Source: Canna indica | Lineage: Eukaryota; Streptophyta; Magnoliopsida; Zingiberales; Cannaceae | NCBI GenBank assembly: GCA_034359265.1 | Contig: CP136890.1 | Span: forward strand, 95,195,501-95,259,500 | Direction of reading: 5' to 3' | DNA: 64,000 nt | Shown here: piece by piece, positions 54,951-64,000 of the stretch | Numbering within the stretch: the first letter of the stretch is position 1 | How the letters are laid out: each line of letters opens with the position of its first letter | Position numbers and translations under genes: made by a program | The notes under the pieces: model-generated | Databases searched by the model: none | The model's input: the letters and a program-made list of their open reading frames with translations, nothing else | Told to the model about the DNA's origin: nothing

Positions 54951-56865
54951 GTCCCCAAATACCATAACTTGTACGACAAGAGGATCTTTTATATAGCGGT
55001 ACCACTACCCTGATAGTCCTATGATGATCTCCGTCTCCGGCATGGGGCATGACGCCCTCCCGCACCAATCATTGATGGCTTCTGCATTCCTCTAGGGGGC
55101 TTCCCGCCCCGCAGCTTCTAGGGTTTTGCCTCGATGTCGATGACCGACCTATCCCTATGATGATGTGGATCGAGCGGCAGATGTAGACACAGATGTGGAT
55201 CGTGGTCGCGCGGGTGGAGAGGTCAATTTGCTAATGCTTTGAATGGCTTGATGTTAGTTGTTGTCGGTAAATGAGGTCGTGGAGCGACGACCACTGGTGA
55301 AGACGATAGGTAGCCGGGAAAGGAACCATCCTCGGTCAGTTTGATGGCGACCACTCACAAATTGGATTTGGTCTCGGGTTTGGAGTTTGGGCTGTCTGGG
55401 TTGACCGGTTCAACTAACCACATGCAATGTGCGATTATAGCATGCTATGATGCTATCTTGACCGTCTGATTCTTGTCTGCACCAAATATACTTATAGTAT
55501 AATTATGATCGCAATAACCATTATTAATCAAGTAATTAACATTAAAATTGAAATAAATCAAACCAACATTAGTAAAATGAATAATTGGCAGTTCCACCAT
55601 TATAGATAGATTTATTAAACCCAAATTTAAGTATGAAGACAACTTTCCAACGCAATTTATATGGATAACGTAAAAAAATGGTCCCCAAATATACGTGGGT
55701 TTTCAGAGTGGTCATCTAAAGAAAAAATCGATCAAACTGATCTCCCTAAAATTTTTCGTTATCAAATCAGTCCATGTCGTGACCTAACTAGCATAATGTC
55801 GTTAGTTCAATCTTATGTGACAAATCAAAATCCGACATGGTAAGATTAATGTCACCTTATATTAATGAACCGAAATTTGGCACGTAATAACTAATTCCAC
55901 ATCATATATACGGTAAACCCACTTTTAAATCCACCTCTAAACATTCGAATTTAAACCCTAACTATCTATTCTCCTAATTTTCTTCCTAAGGACCATTTTG
56001 TAGGTTATCCCCAATTTCTAAGCATTACTAGCAGTATAGGCTGGCCCTATCCCTCTCACCTCATGCGACCATCTGCATCACCTCACGTCGTCGCACCACC
56101 CAATCCTCACTCCTCCCGTCGGTGATATGCATCGGGGGTGGCTCACATCTCACATTCCCCTTCTCCACCTCACTCCTTCCGCACCCAATCCAGTCTGCAT
56201 CTCACGGTGATGACTGGCGACGATCTGCATCTTGGTGTGGTAGCGATCTCTCTCAGCCTCCCCTACCCAATTCGGTAGTAACAATGAGTTGCTACTTTCT
56301 GCCCCAAACTATTGCTATTTTGCAGAAAGATTGAATGATTTCTTAGTGATACTGTGATAGAATACTTCTAGAAGAGTTGGAAAAGATTTTGATGGCATGC
56401 TCTAGTCCTTTATCAATTGCAAACGAGCTGGAAAAGCAAAAGCAGCGCCAAGGTGCAAAAGATTGCTTTTGATTTTGTTGAAATAGTTTGATTTTGCAAA
56501 AGTTTGTAGAACTAGATTTATTAATGCGACAGGCTTTTCTCTTGATGAACTCTATAGTAACCACTTGACGTTGATTTCATGTCCAAGTATGATATATATC
56601 ATAATGATCTCGGGGTCCGTTCATTTATTATAATTTTAAGGAACAATATTGGACAACACTCATTGTCCCGTGTTCGTTTGCGAAAATATCTTATAGACAG
56701 GACAAGAGTAATGTCTTGGTATAGTACACCAAATTTATTTTCTTGTTACACCAATTTGGAGTAACAAGAATTTGTTATTTTGATACAAGGTTGAAAATAA
56801 CAACAATAGCCTTTTCATATATATTATCAATATATGTAAAAAAATTCAAGAATGTTCGATTTTTT
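54951..56865. other. Unassigned intergenic DNA
   Basis: 54990-55400 and 56040-56290 are moderately GC-rich and look like decayed retroelement or gene-leader sequence, but no domain is recognisable on either strand. 56340-56860 contains short open frames only. Confidence 0.35.
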
Positions 56866-56869
56866 CAAA

Positions 56870-57230
56870 ATGAGTATATTTACATTTAAAGAGAGTATAT
56901 TTGGATTAAAAGAGAATCTATTTTGATAGAAAATAAGTATATTTATATACTTAAAGAGAATATATTTGGATAGAAAAATGATATATCTATATATTTAAAT
57001 CAAAAGAAAGTATATTTAGACTTAAAGAAAATATATTTGATAGAAATAGGGTGTATATATATATATAAAATATATTTGGACTAAAAGAGAGTATATTTTT
57101 ATAGAAATATTGTATATATATATATGTGTGTTTGAAGAGAATATTTAGATTAAAATAAAATATACTTAGATTAAAAGATAATATATTTTGAAAGTGTATA
57201 TATAAAATTTTCTAGTCAAATAAAATACTA
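56870..57230. repeat. AT-rich minisatellite, about 18-40-bp units
   Basis: Repeated A(A/T)AGAGA(G/A)TATATTTGGA(T/C)(T/A) and GATAGAAAT units, about ten copies, interspersed with TATATATATA runs. Confidence 0.8.
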
Positions 57231-57425
57231 TAATTATATATACTAACTATATAATCAGGTATACTCACTATATTAGCAGGTATACTTAGTATGTGATGTG
57301 GTGTGGCCACATCGTCGATGACGCCAGGGCCTTCATGTCACAACATATTAGTTCATTATTCTACTTGTGATATAATTATAATAGAACATATTAATTAGAT
57401 TTATAATCATTATGTTAACGAATAT

Positions 57426-57428
<3 letters not shown>

Positions 57429-57469
<41 letters not shown>

Positions 57470-57474
57470 AATAA
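57429..57474. repeat. AAT/AAAT microsatellite
   Basis: About eleven AAT units followed by four AAAT units. Confidence 0.95.
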
Positions 57475-57597
57475 GATCTTGTCTGGTATATTTTATACGA
57501 TGAAATGAATAAGAAATAATGCAAAGTGTATTTTTGTCAAATTATCTTGTCATGTGTTGTGATAATACAAAACGAACACAATATAGTACTAAAATTG

Positions 57598-60500
57598 AAG
57601 AGGTGGCAATGAGCCGTGCTCGGGCCGGCCCAGGCCCGACCACCTTCGAGCATGGCCCAATCGTTCTGGGGTAGGCCCAGCTCAGGCCTGAGCCTGCCCG
57701 AATTTTTAAAGGTTTAAAATTTAATTTTGAAATTTAAAAGCTATGAGTGAGTTTTGAAGCCTCGAATCTCTAGTTTTATTTGAGATAGCTTAACCATTGT
57801 ACTAAGTTATATTATCTATTTTCTAACATATTTTTTATATGTAAAGTAGTACAAATTAATAAAAAAAATTAAAAAAAATCAAATTATAATTAAATTTTTA
57901 TTTATCTTGAAAACAAAAATATTCATGAAACGATAAAATAATTTTTTTAATATTATAATAGACCGCACTTTAAAAGATTGCCTACGTTCCTTCTATAGTT
58001 AAACTTGTACTCTCCAATGAATAAACTACAGAAGGATCAGGTCTACGTAGTTCTTTTTATATTTTTAATCACCCGTAGTCCCCGATGATTTAACTTGTAC
58101 TTGGACCAGCAGCACCAGCTTCGCTTGTTTGAGCTTCCTCCTCTCCCGATGATGAAGTGTAGTGTCCTTCCTTATCTTGTAATCTATCTTCAGCATTCAA
58201 TCAGTCTTTTAAGCAAATGCACATTTCAATCGTTTCTGCACTCATTCGGCTTATTCTTTCATTGAGAATTCTATTTTCTGCACTAAAACAAGACTCAGAA
58301 GTTACTGTAGACACAGGAAGAGTTAGTATATCAAGTGTCATGATGGAAATAATAGAATACACATTTTCTTATTTTTTCCACCATGCTAAAATCTCATTAT
58401 CATCTATTTCTTCAGAATTATTATGATCTAGAAAAAAAAAGCTAATTCATTGAAATTAGTAGATTTAGTTTTTTATATCCTACGACCAAGTTGAGAATTA
58501 ATATTATTTCCACTATCATCTCTTAATCTAGAAGAAGAAGATGTTGTCTTATTTATAATTGTATCACCAAATTTTGAAGCGTAAAATACAAACATATTTT
58601 TCAATAAATTCAAAATTCTAGATTTTTGTCTTCAACATTATTTAATTTCATATTGTTATAATAATCATCTAACAACATATTTAAACCATCAATTCTCAAA
58701 TTTGCTAAACAAAATAAAGTAGATATATCTGACCAATACTTTTTAAATTTAGATTTCATTAAAGAAATAATTTGTCTGAATAAATGATGATGTATATGTG
58801 AAGAAAATACTTCACTAATACGAACTATATGTGAAAGGGTTAAATTACATGTAGGATAATAAACATCGAAAAGTTGTTCGGTAGCTTTATTAAAAAATTC
58901 TAAAATTTGAGTAATATGCTCAGCAACTAACCAATCATTATCATTAATTGGATCATCAGACATATTTTCATTGTAAAATATTGTAAGGATCACTTGGTAT
59001 TTTATAGTAGACCTAAGTATATGATATGTTGAATTTCATCTAGTAATAACATCACCATTAAATTTTTTAATTAGTTTATTAAAAGATTGACATAATTTTT
59101 TAAATTCTTATGTTCTTGCTTTTGTAGAACGCATATATTTAATAACATCTCTTATTTTTTCTATATGTATATTTACTAGTTTTAAATCATCTTGTACATA
59201 TAAATTAATAACAAGACAAACACAACGAATATGAAATAATTCACCTTATAATACTGGCTTAAATAATTGTATAAGGGGAGGAATAACAACATCATTATTA
59301 TTAGCATTATCAAAACTAATCAATTTTTTTTAATCATTTATATTATAGAAAGATGTTATAAATCTAATAGCAGAAAAAATAGCAACAGAAGTGTGTGGAT
59401 ATTCAAAAAATTTAAAATTAATTATTCTTTTTTACAAAATAAAATATTCATCAATTCAATATGCAGTAACACAAATGTAAGAATTAGTAGTACGTTGACT
59501 AGATCAAACATCAAATGTTAAAGAAATTTTTTATTTTTTATTTTGAAAACTATTTATTATATTTTCTCTATATATAAAAAATAATTTTAAAGCATCACTT
59601 TTCATTGTATTTCGAGTAATTATTTTTATATTTTGGCTGTAAAATATTTTGAATCCAAGTAGAAAATCTTGGTTGATCAACAAAAATAAAAGGAGATTCA
59701 CTTTGAATAATTAATTTTGCAAGTTCTCGACGTTGGAAATCAGGATCATACGAAAAAGTTGTTAAACCAGAAGAAGATAAATTAAGAATTTATTGAGCTT
59801 GTGTAATTTTATTGTCATGAACCTTTGCATGACGTAAAAGATGACCAGTTCTTCCTATTGTTGAAACCGAAAGAATTTGTTGATATTTTTTGCACCGGGC
59901 TTTTGTTATGGTGCCATCAGCTTCAATAATTTACTCAAAATATTCTCATACCGCACTTTTTTTTTCTACCTGATGGACATAAATTAATAGATGGGTTTAT
60001 CTCTATGTCTTGGTTTTGTTGAGGGGTAGGAGTAGTAGGAGAAATTTCTTCTAATATATTTGATCCCGCTTGTGAAGAATAACCTAAAAAATTTCTATCC
60101 ACCGTTAGTAAAAAGTAAATATAAAATATATAAATATTATACTAATCAATGAAATAAATTAAGATATTAAAAAAAATTGATAGCAATTTTGAATCCTTGA
60201 TGAACTTAAAAAGTTGTTGAGAATGATTATAAATGAATTTAGATTGTTGAGAGTTGAGAGAAAGAGTTGGGAGATGAGAATGGAATTAGAAAAAATGAAT
60301 AAGTTGATAAGATATTTATATGAGATTTTAGTCGGGCGCGCGCCACTCTGGCACAAGTCTGGTCAGGTCTAATGCGCGTCAGGCCTGGCTTTGACTAGGC
60401 CAGCCAGCACAACACGTGTGCCGTGCTTGGACTAACACGGTGTGCGTGTTGTGCTCGGGGCACCACGGTGCTCGTGACGTGCTTGGCCCGAGTGTCGTGC

Positions 60501-60601
60501 TGAGCATGACATGCCCGCGGGCCGTGCCCGGCCCGCCTCTTGGGCACAGACGGGCCAAGCCCGTGCCGCCTATGGACGACCCTGGCCCATTGCCACCTCT
60601 A
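57598..60601 (-). mobile_element. hAT DNA transposon, 3.0 kb
   Basis: Ends AAGAGGTGGCAATGAGCC and, on the minus strand, TAGAGGTGGCAATGGGCC. Flanks TAAAATTG (57590-57597) and TTAAATTA (60602-60609) match at only 6 of 8 and are AT-rich, so the duplication is suggestive. Subterminal GGGCC(G/A)GGCC/GCCCG words occur at both ends (57620-57710 and 60330-60590). A broken transposase is encoded on the minus strand. Confidence 0.85.
58090..60000 (-). pseudogene. hAT transposase (BED / RNase-H-like / dimerisation), degraded
   Basis: Minus strand, N to C. The BED finger remnant at about 59830-59960 reads ARCKKYQQILS and GRTGHLLRHAKVHD, with one zinc-binding Cys apparently replaced. A FQRRELAKLIIQSESPFIFV block lies at about 59650-59750. 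Poorly preserved core follows. The DUF4413-like block at 58610-58993 includes NDNDWLVAEHITQILEFFN, TEQLFDVYYPTCNLTL and LMKSKFKKYWSD. The C-terminal dimerisation region ends at 58090, with VSTVTSESCFSAENRILNE (SE..FS motif), an internal TGA after CLKD, then a Ser/Glu tail and TAA. Many stops and shifts. This matches the plant hAT group usually called zinc finger BED RICESLEEPER-like. Confidence 0.85.
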
Positions 60602-60754
60602 TTAAATTAATGTCCAGTACTGTGCGAAACAAGCATGTGATTATTTTTTATGTTGTCTTGTACAACCTTATATTGTACCGACTAGTCTTGTTCTGTACTA
60701 GACAGTTTGCGAAATGAACGAACCCTTGATGTTGTAATCAATTCATGAGCCTTA

Positions 60755-61073
60755 GGCCATGTTTGCTTTGCAGTATATGATTTAAGGTGGATAAATGTGG
60801 GATAAAAATCCAAGAGGATTGATTGAAATCTTATCTTATGTTTGTTTTAACATAAAATAAAAAAGTATGGATAATATATGAATTTCATATCTTGTGGATT
60901 TGAGCCCTAAACTCGCTTCATCTCCAAGTTTTCTAAATCGGGCCAGCGGTGAATTTGGGCTAAAATAAATTTATCCAATTTCTAGCCTAATTCTTTTTCC
61001 ATTGTTGCATCATACGGTGAATTGAATTTTAAAATCTAATCCACCTCCTTAATCCGGCAAAGCAAATGAGGTC
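60755..61073. mobile_element. Harbinger-type MITE, 319 bp
   Basis: Ends GGCCATGTTTGCTTTGC and, on the minus strand, GACCTCATTTGCTTTGCC, both continuing into TTAAGG..GTGGAT. The duplication TTA flanks both sides (60752-60754 and 61074-61076). No coding sequence. Confidence 0.85.
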
Positions 61074-61264
61074 TTAATGTATATAACTGAGACATTTATC
61101 TTCCAGAAACATAAATGATATAGAATGAAAGAAAAACAAGATGGCGCTCCAAGTATTCCTGCTCGAAAGGTTCATTTTTTAATTACCGAGTTACTGTAAA
61201 TGATTAAGCTTTATTCATTGATTGTTTTTATGTTGCATAAAAAAAATGAGCTAAAAAAAGACTA

Positions 61265-63050
61265 GCAATTTCTCAAAATCGAATTTTGGGAGAGAAAAAT
61301 TTCCAGATCCGAATGTTGGGGATCAAAATTCTCAAAATCGGAACCTAGTAGATTGGATATCCATTTTACCCCTGCCTAGTTAGAGACTTTGGTCAAAAAT
61401 ATATAAAAAATATAATTTAAATTCATGAAGTATTTTTTATGATAAAAATGAGATATTAAAGTATAAAAAAAATATTTTCAAACTCTCTAACGCATTAAAG
61501 ACTTTTGCACAAAGTTTATAAATTTAAATGATGAAATATTTTGATGTAAAATATTTTTTTGAATCATAGTACATCTTTTGTATATTTAAAAAATTATTTC
61601 ATGAATTCAAATATTTTTTTAAAAAAATATGAAATTATTATAGACTTTGCACAAGTCTCTAATAAGTTAGAGATTTTTGTTTATATTAATTTTTTTAATT
61701 ATAAAAAATATATATTTGACATAAAAAATGTGCGATGTTAGGGACTTTTCGATGCGCCCGAGCGACGACGAATCATGACGGAATGTTCCCTACATATTTG
61801 TAAATATGTTTACGCGTCCATGTAATTTTGCCTTTATTTCTAGTTCGTACTTGTAAAATCTCTTGTGCGATCCCCATGGGCCCGTGGTACGAGTTGTATG
61901 CATGTTGGGGTCATTCGACATTTGGTTCATCCGTCACGGCTAAGCGGAAAACCTTGTGTTCATTTCGTCATGGCCGTGGCCACGGAAAATCACCCCGTCG
62001 GGTGGCCCAAATTTTGTCATGCTCCTCGTGCTTTGAGGAACCTTGGGGGTTAGAGGCCTCATGTATAGTGTAGGAGAGCGTTGGCAAACAAAGCGGTTGC
62101 CTTGGGCGGAGACGAACGAGTGGCCCATATGGGCATGCGACATGTCGTTCTTCGCCCAAGACAATTGCGGAGCTCGTCCTACACCCGGTTTTATGTTTTC
62201 TTGCGTCCATAGTCCTGTAATGTTGTTTTTGCTTTATGCCTTCAAAAACCATTCGACCAACATGGTCTTTTGGGGGCGCAGACATGGAGTGCAAGGTTGG
62301 CACGTGGTCCAACATATGCCCCGCGATGTTAAGTCGGGAAGCCCAATTCGGGACGGATTCGGGATTAAGGCTTATCCCTTGCACGGGATGCAAGGGTGCC
62401 GCACGGGTTCTTCCGCTCAAAACAATTGGCCCGTGACAGTTGGTATCAGAGCAGATCTCTAGTAAGACGCACATTGTGCGCATAGCAAACTATTTCGTGA
62501 GTCGCCAAAGATGGTGCGCAGGGCGTTGTCCCCTAAGACGCAGCGCAGAGCCGATGGCTATCAAAATATGTTGGACAAAAAATATTTCAATATTTTTATT
62601 TTAATTTAATTTTATAGACTTTTGCCTAAAGTATATAATAATTTTATAATTAAAAAAAATTAATGAAATATCTTTTTTAAAATACAAAAGATGTGTTGTG
62701 ATTTAAAAAAAATATTTTTTATCAAAATATTTTATAATTTTTAATTTAAATTTAATTTTATATAGTTTGTTCAAAAATCTCTAACCAATTAAAGAGTTTG
62801 AAAATATATTTTTTAGATTATAACACCTTATTTTTATTATATTTTTTTATATAAAATAAAATTATTTTTTAAATTTTGTTTATATATATATTTTTTAATT
62901 TTTAATCAAAGTCTCTAACCAATTAGAGACTTTGGCCTAGGAATAAAATGAGTATTAAATTTATTAGGTTTCGATTTTAAAAATTTTGACCTCAAAATCT
63001 GAATCTGAAAATTTTCCTCTCCCAAAATTCGGTTTTGAAAAAATCTTGAA
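61265..63050. repeat. Large imperfect inverted repeat (two arms of about 470 bp)
   Basis: Left arm 61265-61735 and right arm 62575-63050 are reverse complements with divergence. Shared landmarks include CCGAATTTTGGGAGAG, TTAGAGACTTTGG, TTTCAAACTCT, ACATCTTTTGTAT and ATTAGAGACTT-like words in matching order. Both arms are AT-rich and contain their own TCTCTAA/TTAGAGA subrepeats. The pair may be the long TIRs of a MULE-like or foldback element. No 9-bp duplication was found. Confidence 0.75.
61736..62452 (+). mobile_element. LTR plus primer-binding site between the inverted arms
   Basis: TGTTAGGGAC (61736) to GCCCGTGACA (62438) has the form of a 703-bp LTR. It is followed after two bases by TGGTATCAGAGC (62441-62452), an initiator tRNA-Met primer-binding site. 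GC content is far higher than in the arms. Only about 120 bp of leader follow before the right arm begins; no gag/pol and no second LTR are present. It is a truncated retrotransposon 5' end nested in the inverted repeat. Open frames inside (61828-62483) are LTR sequence, not genes. Confidence 0.7.
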
Positions 63051-63172
63051 AAAAAACTTGTAAGTTCACTATCACAGTTATAATCATTACTTTGTAAGTC
63101 CTTAATTTTCGTACATACCTTATATAAATGATCTTCTAATCTTCCTAAAAAGTTATTATCCTTAGAAGACAT
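63051..63172 (-). other. Short coding-like start on the minus strand
   Basis: From an ATG at 63172 the minus strand reads MSSKDNNFLGRLEDHLYKVC, then TKIKDLQSNDYNCD, up to the edge of the inverted repeat, where the frame runs into arm sequence. Composition is protein-like but the family is unknown. It could be a first exon truncated by the insertion, or a chance frame. Confidence 0.3.
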
Positions 63173-63530
63173 TTTTTTAAAAAATAATAATTAAGTAAAT
63201 TTTTTTTAATTGGTCAAATTATTTTTAAAAATTATAAAGACAAAATGAAAAATCAAAATAATTTGAGAGATCAAAATATTTTTGTAAAATAATTTGGAGT
63301 CAAAATAAAAAGTAAAATTAAATTTCATGATCAAAATGAAACTTTTTGAACTCAAAGTATAAATCTACATAAATTAACTTGTCTTTTTATTCTCGTAACA
63401 ACATTAGTTAAATAAAATATTTAATGAAAGACTTTATAATTTTTAAGCGTTTTTTTTTACTTAATCTGTATTTTTACATTTTAATATTATTTATATACTG
63501 CGAGTAAATAGTTTGACACATACTTTTTAT
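63173..63530. other. AT-rich intergenic DNA
   Basis: Nothing recognised. Confidence 0.5.
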
Positions 63531-63537
63531 CGATTGT

Positions 63538-63640
63538 GACTAGCACAGTTGATGACAATACCTTATAAACTGTCTAGAGGTCTGAGGTTTGAACCTCAAT
63601 AAGATTCTATTTTTGTGAATTTTTCATCTTGTGTGATTTG
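63538..63640 (+). mobile_element. SINE-like unit, relative of 12280-12413
   Basis: GACTAGCACAGTTGATGAC (A-box-like) and GAGGTTTGAACCTC (B-box-like, about 63584-63597) are spaced as in the SINE at 12280. The intervening and following words (GGTCTGAGGTT, AAGATTCTATTTTTGTGAATT) align with it by eye. No flanking duplication was found. Confidence 0.55.
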
Positions 63641-64000
63641 TAATATCATTCTCGTTCTTGAAATGATATTTTTTTCTTTTAAAAAAATGCTTTTATTTAC
63701 TATCAATTCATCTGTCCGCAGTTTCATCTTTCTTACTATAAATATTTTACCCATTGCATTTCAGGCGAAAATGACCCATAATTTTGTCATATTTTTTGGG
63801 TAAATTAATGAAAATATCTCGAACTATTGAGTTTTTAATAAATTTGGCTCATACTTTTATTTGTAACTAATTTATACTCGAATTTTTATTTTGGTATCAA
63901 TTGTATACTCCCGTCAGCTGAGTGTTAAAGTGGTCGTTATATGCTGACGTGGACTGCCCAATCAATATAAATTAATTAATTTTTTATTCAAAATTGTCTC
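63641..64000. other. AT-rich intergenic DNA at the window edge
   Basis: No gene or element end could be supported. Confidence 0.45.

Noticed and set aside
61828..62483. Open frames of 139 and 171 codons
   Set aside because: They lie inside an LTR-like sequence with TG/CA ends and a primer-binding site; no protein motif.
1..64000. CRISPR arrays, prokaryotic operons, organellar insertions, rRNA genes, endogenous viral sequence
   Set aside because: None seen; repeats are tandem, subterminal or terminal transposon repeats, and the only reverse transcriptase recognised is Copia.

Overview
The window is nuclear DNA from a flowering plant, probably a monocot. The background is AT-rich. The one clearly intact gene is an intronless F-box/kelch gene whose reading frame is extremely GC-rich, with codons ending mostly in G or C; that contrast is typical of commelinid monocots. 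The species cannot be named. There is no bacterial, organellar or CRISPR-like sequence. Apart from that gene, nearly everything identified is transposable-element DNA, much of it nested.

Layout. 1-3795 is the right-hand part of a CACTA transposon that has picked up a peroxisomal Lon protease (LON2) exon and possibly a protein-kinase exon. It sits in the transposase gene of a PIF/Harbinger element, whose second gene (Myb/SANT-like) is split by a hAT element at 5057-8360. A second hAT (8790-13195) has a visible 8-bp target duplication and carries a tRNA-derived SINE flanked by a 14-bp duplication. A CACTA-type MITE (13985-14315) and a 2.35-kb solo LTR (15766-18119, duplication CGGCA) follow. 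A Copia gag-pol relic on the minus strand (about 18455-22770) is interrupted by a 3.1-kb CACTA-like element (18912-22003) holding a TAA microsatellite and a polypurine minisatellite. From 22994 to 36375 there is a probable Tork-type solo LTR, several short hAT MITEs with 7-8-bp duplications, minisatellites and two diverged LTR-like copies.

The gene island is 38820-40200: TATA box, pyrimidine-rich leader and the F-box/kelch coding sequence. To its right, 41150-54580 is host DNA with weak exon-like traces, opened first by a CACTA element (43173-46083, duplication GAA, carrying a Ptta/En-Spm transposase_24-type gene) and then by a complete but dead Copia element (46658-54116, duplication TATCC). 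That Copia itself contains a Harbinger-type MITE (48093-48919, duplication TAA). The right end holds a 353-bp hAT MITE with a perfect 8-bp duplication, AT-rich repeats, a third hAT with a broken transposase (57598-60601), a Harbinger MITE, a 1.8-kb imperfect inverted repeat with an LTR and primer-binding site between its arms, and a second SINE-like unit.

No set of genes here works together as a new pathway. The useful signals are the order of nested insertions, gene-fragment capture by CACTA elements, and repeat structures inside elements. Boundaries were found by eye from terminal repeats and target duplications; family names rest on protein motifs read in the sequence.
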